Assembly: GCF_030163795.1 (NCBI RefSeq)
Contig: NZ_JASJOF010000001.1
Location: 62,001-126,000 of the forward strand
Source of the DNA: Roseicyclus marinus
Lineage (GTDB): Bacteria; Pseudomonadota; Alphaproteobacteria; Rhodobacterales; Rhodobacteraceae
Reading direction: 5' to 3'
Length of the DNA: 64,000 nt
Shown: piece after piece, positions 1-8,515 of the stretch
How positions within the stretch are numbered: the stretch's first letter is position 1
How the letters are laid out: each line of letters opens with the position of its first letter
Position numbers and translations under genes: made by a program
Notes under the pieces: generated by a model
Told to the model about the DNA's origin: nothing
The model's input: the letters and a program-made list of their open reading frames with translations, nothing else
Databases searched by the model: none

Positions 1-392
1 TCCGCGCGGCCTTCGCCGGGTTCGACCCGGTGGACATCGCCCGCTGGGGCGAACCCGAAATCGCCCGCCTCCTTGCGGATCCCGGCATCGTGCGCCATCG
101 CGGCAAATGCGAGGCCGCGATCACCAATGCCCGCGCGTTTCTCGACCTCGGCGGCCCCGATGCCTTCGCAGATTTCATGTGGCGTTATGTCGACGGCACA
201 CCGCTGCAACCCGACCGTCCCGATCAGGCCGCCGTTCCCGCCTACACGGAACTCAGCGAACAGGTCTCCAAGGATCTCAAGGCGGCCGGTTTCCGCTTCT
301 GCGGCCCCACGATCACCTATGCCTGGATGCAGGCGACAGGCCTCGTGAACGACCACATCACAACCTGCCACCGCCATGCGGCGCTGCGCTGA
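1..392 (+). CDS. tag: DNA-3-methyladenine glycosylase I (3' part)
   Basis: Base-excision repair enzyme that removes 3-methyladenine from alkylated DNA. The frame is open from the left edge (codons in phase with position 3), so the N-terminal part lies outside the window. The visible part begins with FAGFDP and contains the family stretches NARAFLD, the FMWRYVDG region, LSKDLKxxGFRFCGPTITYAWMQA-like residues near the end, and a C-terminal NDHxxxCxRH motif, which carries Cys/His ligands of the structural zinc in Tag proteins. An internal GTG at 30 could be mistaken for a start, but homology continues upstream of it. Its 3' end faces the tlpA-like gene on the other strand. Confidence 0.9.
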   Translation, partial: RAAFAGFDPVDIARWGEPEIARLLADPGIVRHRGKCEAAITNARAFLDLGGPDAFADFMWRYVDGTPLQPDRPDQAAVPAYTELSEQVSKDLKAAGFRFCGPTITYAWMQATGLVNDHITTCHRHAALR

Positions 393-433
393 AGCCCTGC
401 ACGGCTTAACCCGATATCAAGGTTAACGGTGCG

Positions 434-500
434 CCTTCATCTTGGCCGAAAAACTCCGGGGGAGGCGCGGCCCATGGGCCGCGACGGGGTCAGAGCCCCC
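434..500 (+). repeat. 3'-end repeat family A, copy 1 (CTTCATCTTGGCC element)
   Basis: The stretch starts with CCTTCATCTTGGCC, continues with AAAAACTCCGGGGGAGG and ends with CAGAGCCCCC. The same order of blocks recurs at 33639-33699 and, on the minus strand, at 47272-47334. Here it lies between the convergent tag and tlpA-like genes, downstream of tag. GC-rich inverted blocks (GGGG...CCCC) suggest a hairpin. A role as transcription terminator or 3' UTR element is inferred. Confidence 0.6.
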
Positions 501-511
501 TCAACCGGCAA

Positions 512-1072
512 TCAGCCCGCGCCGCCCGCCAAAAGCGCCTCGATCAAGGCAAAGGCCTCGGGGCTGTCCCAATGCGCATCGCCTCTCAGCCGCGCGATCT
601 CCTGACCTTGCGGGTTCAGGATCACGGTGATCGGCAGGCCGAACACCCCCATTTCCCGCGCGATCTGCTGGTTGATGTCGCGGTAGCGGGGCAGGTCCTC
701 CACCCCGATCTCCTCGAAAAACCGGGCAATCGCCTGCGGCGGATTGCGCCCGGTGGCCAGCGTCACGACGGCGAAATCCTCGCCCCCCAGTTCCGCCTGA
801 AGGTTTTGCAGCGATGGCATCTCCTCGCGGCAGGGCGCGCACCATGTGGCCCAGAAATTCAGCACGACATACCGCCCGGCATAATCGGCAAGCCGACCTT
901 CCGTCTCGTCCTCGCGCAGATAGGGCAGGGCTGACGCCGCAACCGGCGTCTCATGCACCACCAGCCCCCGCATCTCGCCCGTCAGGTACCCGGACAGGTC
1001 CTGGGCTACGGCAGCATTTGCACACAGGCTTGCAGCAAGGTAGAGCACCCCAAGACGCAGATAGCGGATCAT
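512..1072 (-). CDS. TlpA-like thioredoxin-fold disulfide reductase
   Basis: 186-residue exported thioredoxin-like protein. Residues 1-23 form a signal peptide or N-terminal anchor (hydrophobic segment ending in AVAQ). The redox motif WCAPC is at residues 77-81 inside the usual FWATWCAPC context, and a cis-proline region ([12 protein letters not shown]) lies near residue 147. This fits the TlpA/ResA/DsbE group, which reduces periplasmic disulfides, often for cytochrome c or oxidase maturation. It is divergent from argH, whose start is about 30 bases away, so the two share a very short promoter region. The specific substrate cannot be told from sequence. Confidence 0.85.
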   Translation of the reverse strand: MIRYLRLGVLYLAASLCANAAVAQDLSGYLTGEMRGLVVHETPVAASALPYLREDETEGRLADYAGRYVVLNFWATWCAPCREEMPSLQNLQAELGGEDFAVVTLATGRNPPQAIARFFEEIGVEDLPRYRDINQQIAREMGVFGLPITVILNPQGQEIARLRGDAHWDSPEAFALIEALLAGGAG

Positions 1073-1101
1073 CCGGAACTTCCTCCAAAGGGCCAGAGCT
1101 C

Positions 1102-2493
1102 ATGACCGACACCACCGCCAATGCCATGTGGGGCGGGCGCTTCGCCGCCGGGCCGGACGCGATCATGGAGGCGATCAACGCCTCGATCGGGTTCGACAAG
1201 CGACTGGCGAGGCAGGATATCGAAGGCTCCCGCGCCCATGCGGCGATGCTGGCGGCTGCCGGCATCCTCAGTGATAGCGACGCCAGCGCGATCCGGGAAG
1301 GGTTGCTCACGGTCTTGTCAGAGATCGAGGGCGGCACCTTCGAGTTTTCCACCGCTCTCGAAGACATCCACATGAATGTCGAGGCGCGGCTGAAGCAGGT
1401 CATCGGCGAACCGGCAGGCCGTCTGCACACCGCGCGTTCGCGCAACGATCAGGTCGCGACCGATTTCCGCCTCTGGGTGCGCGAGCAATGCGATGCCGCG
1501 ATCCTGGGCCTCGAGGCCTTGATGCGCGCGCTTCTCGCGCAGGCCGAACAGGGCGCCGATTGGGTCATGCCCGGCTTCACCCATCTCCAGACCGCACAGC
1601 CCGTGACATGGGGCCATCACATGATGGCCTATGTCGAAATGTTCGCCCGCGACCGGGGGCGGATGATGGATGCGCGCGCGCGCATGAACGAAAGCCCGCT
1701 CGGGGCGGCGGCGCTCGCGGGCACGTCGTTTCCCATAGACCGGCACATGACGGCCGAGGCGCTGGGCTTCGACCGGCCCATGGCCAATTCGCTCGATGCC
1801 GTATCGGCCCGCGATTTCGCGCTGGAATTTCTCTCCGCCGCCTCGATCTGCGCCATGCACCTGTCGCGCTTCGCCGAGGAACTGGTGATCTGGTCCTCCG
1901 CGCAATTCCGCTTCGTGCGGCTGTCGGACCGCTTTTCCACCGGCTCCTCGATCATGCCCCAGAAAAAGAACCCCGATGCCGCCGAACTGATCCGGGCCAA
2001 GATCGGGCGCATCTTCGGCGCGAATGTAGCGTTGATGATGGTGATGAAGGGCCTTCCGCTCGCCTATTCCAAGGACATGCAAGAAGACAAGGAACAGGTC
2101 TTCGACGCCGCCGACAACCTGATGCTCGCGCTCGCCGCGATGGAGGGGATGGTGCGCGACATGACCGCCAACCGCGAGGCGCTGGAACGCGCGGCGGGCT
2201 CGGGCTTTTCCACCGCCACCGATCTCGCCGATTGGCTCGTGCGTGTTCTGGGCCTGCCCTTCCGCGACGCGCATCACGTCACAGGCACGCTCGTCGCCAT
2301 GGCCGAGGGCGCGGGCGTCGATCTGCCCGACCTTGACCTTGCGCAGATGCAGTCTGTTCATCCCGGCATCACCGCGTCTATCTTCGAGGTGTTGGGCGTC
2401 CACAATTCCGTGGCCTCCCGCATGTCCTACGGCGGGACGGCCCCCGCGCAGGTCCGCGCCCAGATCGCGCGCTGGAAGGAGATCTTGCCATGA
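1102..2493 (+). CDS. argH: argininosuccinate lyase
   Basis: Last step of arginine biosynthesis: argininosuccinate to arginine plus fumarate, cytoplasmic homotetramer. The 463-residue length is typical. The fumarase/aspartase superfamily signature [10 protein letters not shown] is at residues 281-290, with the catalytic serine loop; the TARSRNDQ block is at 110-117 and the MPGFTHLQ block is near 156. I place the start at ATG 1102 ([14 protein letters not shown]), because the WGGRF opening is typical of ArgH; the frame is open further upstream but runs antisense into the tlpA-like gene. The stop overlaps the next start as ATGA. Confidence 0.97.
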   Translation: MTDTTANAMWGGRFAAGPDAIMEAINASIGFDKRLARQDIEGSRAHAAMLAAAGILSDSDASAIREGLLTVLSEIEGGTFEFSTALEDIHMNVEARLKQVIGEPAGRLHTARSRNDQVATDFRLWVREQCDAAILGLEALMRALLAQAEQGADWVMPGFTHLQTAQPVTWGHHMMAYVEMFARDRGRMMDARARMNESPLGAAALAGTSFPIDRHMTAEALGFDRPMANSLDAVSARDFALEFLSAASICAMHLSRFAEELVIWSSAQFRFVRLSDRFSTGSSIMPQKKNPDAAELIRAKIGRIFGANVALMMVMKGLPLAYSKDMQEDKEQVFDAADNLMLALAAMEGMVRDMTANREALERAAGSGFSTATDLADWLVRVLGLPFRDAHHVTGTLVAMAEGAGVDLPDLDLAQMQSVHPGITASIFEVLGVHNSVASRMSYGGTAPAQVRAQIARWKEILP

Positions 2494-2669
2494 CGCCGTT
2501 TCGTGCCTCCGCCGCCGCCCCCGTCGCACGGGCGCTTCTTGCCACCGCGCTTCTGGGCTTTCTCGCCGCCTGCGGTGTCGATGGCCCGCCCGAACGCCCC
2601 GAACCGCGCCCGACGCCCGGCATCACCGTCACCGGCACCGCCGAGATCGGTGTCACGGGCGGCAGCTGA
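2490..2669 (+). CDS. small lipoprotein, LptM/YifL-like
   Basis: 59-residue protein starting at an ATG that overlaps the argH stop (ATGA), so it is probably translationally coupled. It has a short hydrophobic segment ([14 protein letters not shown]) with a lipobox LAAC, cysteine at about residue 32, followed by a proline-rich tail. Small lipoproteins of this kind sit between argH and lysA in many alphaproteobacteria and resemble LptM (YifL), which assists LptD maturation in enterobacteria. Here lysA does not follow; greA does. The lipoprotein nature is visible, while the LptM assignment is inferred from size and position. Confidence 0.7.
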   Translation: MTPFRASAAAPVARALLATALLGFLAACGVDGPPERPEPRPTPGITVTGTAEIGVTGGS

Positions 2670-2685
2670 GCCTTCGCATACCCCG

Positions 2686-2714
2686 TTGAACATGGGTTGG
2701 TTCGTGCCTAACCT
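2686..2714 (+). promoter_or_regulatory. candidate sigma70-type promoter for greA
   Basis: TTGAAC at 2686-2691 and TAACCT at 2709-2714 are separated by 17 bases, about 45 bases upstream of the greA ATG. The -35 matches 5 of 6 consensus positions and the -10 only 3 of 6, so this is a weak candidate. Confidence 0.3.
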
Positions 2715-2760
2715 CCTATCTCCGACCCGTTCCTTACCCTATTGATCCAAGGCCAATCCG

Positions 2761-3228
2761 ATGGAAAAGATCCCGATGACCCCGGCGGGCTACAAGGCCC
2801 TGAACGAGGAGCTGAAACAGCTCAAAAGCGTCGAGCGTCCGGCGATCATCCAAGCCATTTCCGAAGCGCGCGAACACGGCGACCTATCGGAAAACGCGGA
2901 ATATCATTCGGCCAAGGAAAAGCAGTCTTTCATCGAGGGCCGCATCAAGGAACTCGAAGGGCTGATCGGCCGCGCCAATGTCATCGACCCCAAGACGCTC
3001 TCCGGTCCGATCAAATTCGGCGCGACCGTCGTGCTGGTCGACGAGGATGACGTCGAAAAGACGTTCCAGATCGTGGGCGAGGCCGAGGCGAATATCGAAA
3101 AGGGCATGCTCAACATCAACTCGCCGCTCGCCCGCGCCTTGATCGGCAAGGAAGAGGGCGATAGCGTCGAGGTCAAGACGCCCGGCGGCGACAAGGATTA
3201 CGAGATCCTCTCCGTCACCTACGTCTGA
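2761..3228 (+). CDS. greA: transcription elongation factor GreA
   Basis: Rescues backtracked RNA polymerase by stimulating transcript cleavage. The protein has 155 residues, close to the usual 158. The N-terminal coiled-coil hairpin (to about residue 75) carries the tip motif [13 protein letters not shown], including the acidic residues that reach the polymerase active site. The C-terminal FKBP-like domain begins at about 80 ([11 protein letters not shown]). It ends in the typical [20 protein letters not shown] region. The gene stands alone after the argH pair, with its own short upstream region. Confidence 0.97.
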   Translation: MEKIPMTPAGYKALNEELKQLKSVERPAIIQAISEAREHGDLSENAEYHSAKEKQSFIEGRIKELEGLIGRANVIDPKTLSGPIKFGATVVLVDEDDVEKTFQIVGEAEANIEKGMLNINSPLARALIGKEEGDSVEVKTPGGDKDYEILSVTYV

Positions 3229-3234
3229 TCCGTC

Positions 3235-3277
3235 CCGCGCACATCGGTGCGTAGCCAATTCCGCGCACATCCGTGCG
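3235..3277. repeat. pair of 17-bp direct repeats downstream of greA
   Basis: CCGCGCACATCGGTGCG (3235-3251) and CCGCGCACATCCGTGCG (3261-3277) differ at one base and are spaced 26 bases start to start. Each copy is itself an imperfect inverted repeat (GCGCAC...GTGCG). They lie between greA and the next gene. Function unknown. Confidence 0.5.
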
Positions 3278-3338
3278 CATCCCGCGCAAAGAAACCCCTG
3301 CGCGCGCCTCGCGCAAAGCCTGAAGTGTGCCGCAGCCC

Positions 3339-4349
3339 ATGCCGGACCAACCCAAGCCCACGCCCCTTGAACTGGGCCTTTACGCAAGGGAGGAGCCGTC
3401 GCGGCGCATCACCGGGATCGAGGTCGGGGCGGGCGTGCTCACCTGTCTGTGGCTCGTGGCGGTGATCTTGCTCAACTCCGGCGATGTCGAAGGCAATGCC
3501 GGCGGCTTTGCCGATGGCGTGCTGACGATCCTTGCCATCATCATGCCCATCGCGCTGATCTGGGTTGCCGCGACCGCGCTGCGCACCGCGCGCGGCCTGC
3601 GCGAAGAGGCGGCGCGCCTTCAGGCCTCCATCGACGCGATGCGCGCGGCCTATGTCGACCAGCAACAGCGCGCCACCATGGACCTGCGCCCCGCCGTGGT
3701 CGAAAAGCTGGAGGAACTGGTCGAAACCACCCGCGCGGCCCAAGCCGCCGGCGCCCCGGTCTTTTCCTCGCTCCGCGCGCTGGCCCCGCCCGAAGACCGC
3801 GCCGCCGTGATCCAGACGCCCAGCACCCCCGAACAGCCGCAGCCGGGTCTCGCCCTCTCTGCTCCGGCCGAAAAGGACCCGATCTCGGTCGCCGATTTCA
3901 TCAAGGCGCTGAATTTCCCCGAGAACGAACACGACAAGGAAGGCTTCCGGACACTCCGCCGCGCGCTCGAGGATCGCGCGACCGAGCGTTTGATCCGCGC
4001 CAGCCAGGACATCCTGACGCTCCTCAGCCAGGATGGCATCTACATGGACGATTTGCGCCCCGATCGCGCCCGCCCCGAGATCTGGCGTCGCTTCGCCCAA
4101 GGTGAACGCGGCCGCGCCGTTGCGGCTTTGGGCGGCATCCATGACCGCTCCAGCCTCGTTCTCGCGGCGGGCCGGATGAAAAAGGATCCGGTCTTCCGCG
4201 ATGCGGCGCATCATTTCCTGCGCCATTTCGACCGGACCTTCATGGATTTCGAAAAGAACGCCAGCGATGCCGAAATCGTGGCGCTGGCGGGCACCCGCAC
4301 CGCGCGCGCCTTCATGCTGATCGGTCGCGTCGCCGGCACCTTCGACTGA
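3339..4349 (+). CDS. uncharacterised membrane protein with coiled coil
   Basis: About 336 residues. Two predicted transmembrane segments near the N terminus (around residues 28-44 and 58-82) are followed by a helical, Ala/Glu/Arg-rich stretch likely to form a coiled coil (around 84-130), a Pro/Ala linker, and a soluble C-terminal domain from about residue 175. I do not recognise a catalytic motif. Start chosen at ATG 3339; an in-frame GTG lies at 3327 and neither has a strong ribosome binding site. The topology suggests a small membrane-anchored scaffold or structural protein, but no function can be assigned. Confidence 0.75.
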   Translation: MPDQPKPTPLELGLYAREEPSRRITGIEVGAGVLTCLWLVAVILLNSGDVEGNAGGFADGVLTILAIIMPIALIWVAATALRTARGLREEAARLQASIDAMRAAYVDQQQRATMDLRPAVVEKLEELVETTRAAQAAGAPVFSSLRALAPPEDRAAVIQTPSTPEQPQPGLALSAPAEKDPISVADFIKALNFPENEHDKEGFRTLRRALEDRATERLIRASQDILTLLSQDGIYMDDLRPDRARPEIWRRFAQGERGRAVAALGGIHDRSSLVLAAGRMKKDPVFRDAAHHFLRHFDRTFMDFEKNASDAEIVALAGTRTARAFMLIGRVAGTFD

Positions 4350-4392
4350 GGGGCGCGAATTCCGCCCTGTCGTCCTGCACGAAATCGCCGCC

Positions 4393-5259
4393 TCAGCCCT
4401 CCAGCGCCGCGATCAGCTCCGCCTCGTGGCCCAGCCCCGCGATCCAGCCTTCCTTCCGATCGCCTTCGCGCAGCATCGCGTCCAGCCTGCCCGGCCCAAG
4501 CCCCGCGAACGCCTGCGCCAGAACCCGTACCTGCGCGGCGTCGTGAATTTCACCCGGCAATGCCCGCGCCCTCACCGCCCCGTCGATCAGCGAGGGATAG
4601 ACCTCCGCCAACACGATATCCGCCTCCCGTTCCTCGAAGGGGCGCACGGTCAGCCGCGCGCCGTAACGCTCCCGCAGGCTTTGCAACCTCGGCAGGCCCA
4701 ATAGGCTCTGGCTGCCCACTGATCCCGTCGTGAACAGCTTCCAGCAGGGCTGCGCCCGTGGCAGCAGCATCTCTACCCCCCGCCGCTCCGCCATCCCGTG
4801 CCCATGGCGCAGCGTGCCGCGCGCCGGCAGCGCGGCACTGGCCCGCGCGGCGGGGCAGCCCCAGAACGGGCCGACACCGGGAAACCGCCCGTTCATCGCC
4901 TCGGCCACATCCCACCGGTTGTTGGCGTTCCGCCCGTCATCCGCGATGGCCTCGGCCAGCCAGCGCCAGACCGCGAAAGGATCGGCCGCCCCGGTCAGCG
5001 CCGCCGCGAAGCCCGCCGGGTAGCCGAAGGGAAAATCGAACCCCGCGATGACGCGCCCGCCCCGCGCCAGCACCGCGTCGAACCGCGCCACCAGATGCGC
5101 CAGCGCCGCGCCCCGCGTCCGGTGATAGCTCACCGCCTGCGCCTCGGGCCCGTGTTCGGCGACAAAGATCGCATCCTTGACCGGCCGCGCGGGCGAGGGT
5201 GCGGACCGCGCCGACCAATCCACCATGAAGATCGTATCGGTCACACCCGTCCTGCCCAT
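4393..5259 (-). CDS. uncharacterised conserved protein, DUF429/RNase H-fold-like
   Basis: About 288 residues. Acidic motifs in conserved-looking surroundings (VDWSARS near residue 13, GFDFPFGYP near 76, AEVYPSLIDG near 217) resemble the RNase H-fold DUF429 group (ID-x-P and E-x-YP motifs). Related Rhodobacterales proteins are sometimes labelled as molybdopterin-guanine-dinucleotide related, which nothing here supports. Start chosen at ATG 5259 because AGAGGA lies six bases upstream; a GTG directly before it (5262) is also in frame. Divergent from azlC. Biochemical role unknown. Confidence 0.7.
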   Translation of the reverse strand: MGRTGVTDTIFMVDWSARSAPSPARPVKDAIFVAEHGPEAQAVSYHRTRGAALAHLVARFDAVLARGGRVIAGFDFPFGYPAGFAAALTGAADPFAVWRWLAEAIADDGRNANNRWDVAEAMNGRFPGVGPFWGCPAARASAALPARGTLRHGHGMAERRGVEMLLPRAQPCWKLFTTGSVGSQSLLGLPRLQSLRERYGARLTVRPFEEREADIVLAEVYPSLIDGAVRARALPGEIHDAAQVRVLAQAFAGLGPGRLDAMLREGDRKEGWIAGLGHEAELIAALEG

Positions 5260-5356
5260 CACATCCTCTTATGCCGCGCCCCACGCGCGCTGAATTGCAT
5301 CCCCCCGAACCCTCGCCTAGGAAGCCCCGGTATCCCCTGCAAGGCTAGCCCGCCCG

Positions 5357-6064
5357 ATGACCCCATCCAGCCCCAGAACCGCCTACCTGCGCGGGATCCG
5401 CACCGCGCTGCCCTTCGTCATCGTGGTGGGGCCCTTCGGCCTTCTTTTCGGTGTCGTCGGCACCGAGGCGGGGTTGAACATCGCGCAGGTCATGGGCTTC
5501 ACCGTTCTGGTGATCGCGGGCGCGTCGCAATTCACCGCCCTGCAACTGATGGCCGACAATGCGCCCACCTTCATCGTCGTGGCCTCCGCGCTTGCGGTGA
5601 ACCTGCGCATGGCGATGTATTCCGCCTCGCTCGCGCCGCATCTGGGCGCGGCCCCTGTCTGGCAACGCGCGCTCATCGCCTACATGAACGTCGATCAGAC
5701 CTATGCGCTGGGCCATGCCGATTACGAGGCGAACCCCCGCCAATCCACCGCTGAAAAGGTCGCCTTCTTCTTCGGGACCTCCACCCCCATCATCCCGGTC
5801 TGGATCGGCGCCACCGCGCTCGGCATCGTTCTGGGCGAGGCGATCCCGCCCGCCCTGGGCCTCGATTTCGCGGTGCCGATCACCTTCATCGCGCTCATCG
5901 CCCCCGCACTCCGCACCATCGCCCATGTCGCCGCCGCGCTCACCTCGGTCGTCATGGCCATCACGCTGGCCTTCCTGCCGTGGAACCTCTGGCTTCTGGC
6001 GGCGGGCCTTGCCGCGATGATGGTGGGCGCCGAGGTCGAACGCCGGATGGAGGCGCGGCGATGA
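5357..6064 (+). CDS. azlC: branched-chain amino acid exporter, large subunit AzlC
   Basis: 235-residue inner membrane protein of the AzlC (LIV-E) family, the large partner in export of branched-chain amino acids and related compounds. It has the family opening RGIRTALPFVIVVGPFGLLFG, the AGASQFTALQL motif, and the LRMAMYSASLAPH and DQTYAL motifs, with several hydrophobic helices. The stop overlaps the azlD start (ATGA at 6061-6064), as expected for a two-subunit transporter made in equal amounts. Confidence 0.93.
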   Translation: MTPSSPRTAYLRGIRTALPFVIVVGPFGLLFGVVGTEAGLNIAQVMGFTVLVIAGASQFTALQLMADNAPTFIVVASALAVNLRMAMYSASLAPHLGAAPVWQRALIAYMNVDQTYALGHADYEANPRQSTAEKVAFFFGTSTPIIPVWIGATALGIVLGEAIPPALGLDFAVPITFIALIAPALRTIAHVAAALTSVVMAITLAFLPWNLWLLAAGLAAMMVGAEVERRMEARR

Positions 6065-6390
6065 CCTATTCCGTCACCGACATCTGGATCATCATTCTGG
6101 CGCTGGGCGCAGGAACCTTCCTGATCCGGTTTTCCTTTCTCGGCATCCTCGGCGACCGGCAATTGCCGCCATGGCTCTTGCGCCACCTGCGCTACACGGC
6201 GGTCGGCATCCTGCCCGCCATGGTCACGCCCCTGATCCTCTGGCCGCAGGCCACGGGCGGGCAGCTCGACCCGGTGCGCATCATCGCCGCCACGCTGGCG
6301 CTGGCCATGGGGCTTTGGACGAAAAACGCCATCTGGGCCATCGTCGCAGGCATGGCGACGCTCTGGGGCCTCGGCTTCATCGTTCCATAA
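6061..6390 (+). CDS. azlD: branched-chain amino acid exporter, small subunit AzlD
   Basis: 109-residue protein with four hydrophobic segments, matching the size and topology of AzlD, the obligate small partner of AzlC. The GAGTFLIRFSFLGIL motif at about residues 17-32 and the KNAIWAIVAGM stretch near the C terminus are characteristic. The start overlaps the azlC stop, indicating translational coupling. Confidence 0.92.
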   Translation: MTYSVTDIWIIILALGAGTFLIRFSFLGILGDRQLPPWLLRHLRYTAVGILPAMVTPLILWPQATGGQLDPVRIIAATLALAMGLWTKNAIWAIVAGMATLWGLGFIVP

Positions 6391-6483
6391 AACAGAACCA
6401 TATTGCCAAAAGCTGTATTTTTCTTTCAGACACCTCTCCGCCATATCCCCGCCAACCGAAACCGGACGCAAGGGGTGCGCGCC

Positions 6484-7536
6484 ATGGACGTGATCTTCGA
6501 CATCGTCGCGACACTTGTCGCGCAATTGCAAAAACCGACGCTCGCCTTCCTGATCGGCGGCATGATGCTGGCAGCCCTTGGCAGCAAGCTCGAGGTGCCC
6601 GCCCCGGTCTACAAATTCATCGTTCTCGTCCTCCTGCTCAAGGTCGGGCTCGGCGCGGGCATCTCCGTGCGCGAGGCCGATCTGGTGGCCCTTGCCGTTC
6701 CCGCGATCGCGGCGGCTGTCGTTGGTGTCGCCATCGTGCTTCTGGGCGCGCGGACGCTGGCGCGCACCCGGGGTGTCGCAGCGATGGACGGAATGGCGAC
6801 GGCGGGCCTTTTCGGCGCGGTCTCCGCCTCCACGCTAGCGGCGGGCATGGTCATGCTCGACGCCGAGGGCATCGCCTATGAGGGCTTCATCGGCGCGCTC
6901 TATCCCTTCATGGACATCGCGGCGCTCGTCACCGCCATCTTGCTGGCCCGGATGAGCGCCGCGCGCACCGCCTCCGTGCAGCCTGCGGGCGGTGGCACCG
7001 CGACCCTCACCATGGGCGGCGGCGGCAACGGCAACGGCGATCTCGTGCGCGAGATCCTGACCGACACGTTCAAAAGCCCCGCCATCTCCGCCCTGCTCCT
7101 TGGCCTTGCCATCGGCCTTCTGGGGCGGCCCGAACAGGTCTATTCCAGCTTCTACGAACCGCTCTTCCGGGGCTTCCTGTCGATCCTGATGCTCGTCATG
7201 GGGATGGAGGCGTGGCAGCGGCTGGGCGAAATGCGCAAGGTGGCCCATGCCTATGTCGCCTACGGGATCGCCGCGCCCTTCGTCCATGGCGCGCTGGGCT
7301 TCGGCGCGGGGCTCATCGCCCATCACCTGACCGGCTTCTCGGGTGGCGGCGTGGTGCTCCTGGCGGTCATGGCGGCCTCCAGTTCCGACATCTCCGGCCC
7401 GCCCACGCTGCGCGCCGCCCTGCCCGAGGCCAACCCCAGCGCCTATGTTGGCACCTCGACCGGCATCGGCACGCCCGTGGCTATCCTCTCGATCCCGGTC
7501 TGGATCGCACTGGCCGATTGGCTGATCGGCGTCTGA
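6484..7536 (+). CDS. sodium-dependent bicarbonate transporter family protein (SbtA-like)
   Basis: 350-residue inner membrane protein of the SbtA/DUF897 family. In cyanobacteria SbtA takes up bicarbonate with sodium; substrates in heterotrophs are less certain. About ten hydrophobic segments are visible in two halves, separated by a glycine-rich cytoplasmic linker (around residues 165-185). The opening QKPTLAFLIGGMMLAALGSKL and the ending SSSDISGPPTLRAALPEANPS are family features. Start at ATG 6484 (MDVIFDIV). The downstream LysR gene is of the type often paired with sbtA. A 47-bp repeat begins at the base after the stop codon. Confidence 0.85.
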   Translation: MDVIFDIVATLVAQLQKPTLAFLIGGMMLAALGSKLEVPAPVYKFIVLVLLLKVGLGAGISVREADLVALAVPAIAAAVVGVAIVLLGARTLARTRGVAAMDGMATAGLFGAVSASTLAAGMVMLDAEGIAYEGFIGALYPFMDIAALVTAILLARMSAARTASVQPAGGGTATLTMGGGGNGNGDLVREILTDTFKSPAISALLLGLAIGLLGRPEQVYSSFYEPLFRGFLSILMLVMGMEAWQRLGEMRKVAHAYVAYGIAAPFVHGALGFGAGLIAHHLTGFSGGGVVLLAVMAASSSDISGPPTLRAALPEANPSAYVGTSTGIGTPVAILSIPVWIALADWLIGV

Positions 7537-7583
7537 GCATGTTGCGCAAAAGTGGGAACCGGTTTTGCGCATCCAGAACATGC
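7537..7583 (+). repeat. 47-bp nested-palindrome repeat family B, copy 1
   Basis: Starts at the base after the sbtA-like stop codon. It contains two nested inverted repeats: GCATGTT (7537-7543) with AACATGC (7577-7583), and GCGCAAAA with TTTTGCGC around a short centre. A second copy of the same length and relative orientation is at 31368-31414 (minus strand), also starting next to a stop codon. It could form a 3' hairpin in the transcript; a terminator or mRNA-end role is inferred. Confidence 0.75.
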
Positions 7584-7642
7584 GAATTGAAAGCATCTAA
7601 AAACTCGTGTTCGGCCGGTCCATTCGTTCTATCAAGGTGAAC

Positions 7643-8515
7643 ATGGACCGGCTGAACTATCACCACCTGCGGTATTTCCGCGAAGTCGCGCACGAGGGGC
7701 ACCTGACCCGCGCGGCCGAACGGCTGAACCTGTCGCAATCCGCGCTTTCGACCCAGATCCGCCAGCTGGAGGAACGTCTGGGCCATGCCCTTTTCGAACG
7801 GCGCGGGCGGCAGCTGATCCTGACCGAAGCCGGACGGATCGCGCTCGACCATGCCGAACGCATCTTCGGCACGGGCGAAGATCTTCTGGCGGCGCTGGGC
7901 GACGGCGTCGGCCATGACCGCCCGCTTCGCGTCGGCGCGCTCTCCACCCTGTCGCGCAATTTCCAGATGCGCTTCCTCTCGCCCGTTCTGGGTGACGTGC
8001 CGCTGGCGCTCGTGTCGGGCTCTGGGCCGGTCCTGTTGCCGCGGCTGGCGGGCCTGTCGCTCGACGTGGTGCTGTCGACCGAACCCCACGACGCCGCCGC
8101 CTATCCCGACCTGACCGCGGACCGCATCGCGGCGCAGCCCGTGGCGCTGATCGGCACACCCGCCCGCATGGGGCAGGCCGACGCCACCGCGCTCCTGACC
8201 CAAGAACCCCTCATCGTGCCCACCGAAAGCTCGATCCGCACCGGGCTTGATGCGCTCTGCGCGCGCCTTGGCATCGTCCCCCGCATCGCGGCCGAAGTCG
8301 ACGACATGGCCATGGTCCGCCTTCTGGCGCGGCAGGATGTCGGCATCGCGCTCGCCCCCCCGGTCGTCATGGCCGACGAGATCGGCGCAGGCATCCTGAC
8401 CCGCCACCCCAGCGATCTGGGCATCGTCGAAAGCTTCTACGCGATCACCGCGCGGCGCAATTTCCCGCATCCCGCGCTGCGCCGCTTGCCGCCCGCCACC
8501 CGCTTCGACCCCTGA
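7643..8515 (+). CDS. LysR-family transcriptional regulator, NhaR-like
   Basis: 290-residue DNA-binding regulator. The N-terminal winged helix (residues 1-62) shows the LysR pattern: NYHHLRYFREVAHEGHLTRAAERL, then SQSALSTQIRQLEERLG. The C-terminal periplasmic-binding-protein-like effector domain follows from about residue 88. The YHHLRYF opening is typical of the NhaR subgroup. Start at ATG 7643, preceded by AAGGTGA. It lies directly downstream of the SbtA-like gene in the same orientation, and NhaR-type regulators are often neighbours of sbtA in proteobacteria, so control of that transporter by ions or bicarbonate is a reasonable inference. Confidence 0.88.
   Translation: MDRLNYHHLRYFREVAHEGHLTRAAERLNLSQSALSTQIRQLEERLGHALFERRGRQLILTEAGRIALDHAERIFGTGEDLLAALGDGVGHDRPLRVGALSTLSRNFQMRFLSPVLGDVPLALVSGSGPVLLPRLAGLSLDVVLSTEPHDAAAYPDLTADRIAAQPVALIGTPARMGQADATALLTQEPLIVPTESSIRTGLDALCARLGIVPRIAAEVDDMAMVRLLARQDVGIALAPPVVMADEIGAGILTRHPSDLGIVESFYAITARRNFPHPALRRLPPATRFDP

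Noticed and set aside
4393-5259. Molybdopterin guanine dinucleotide synthesis function for the 288-residue protein
   Set aside because: No nucleotidyltransferase (MobA-like) motif is visible; the acidic motifs fit a DUF429/RNase H-like fold better.
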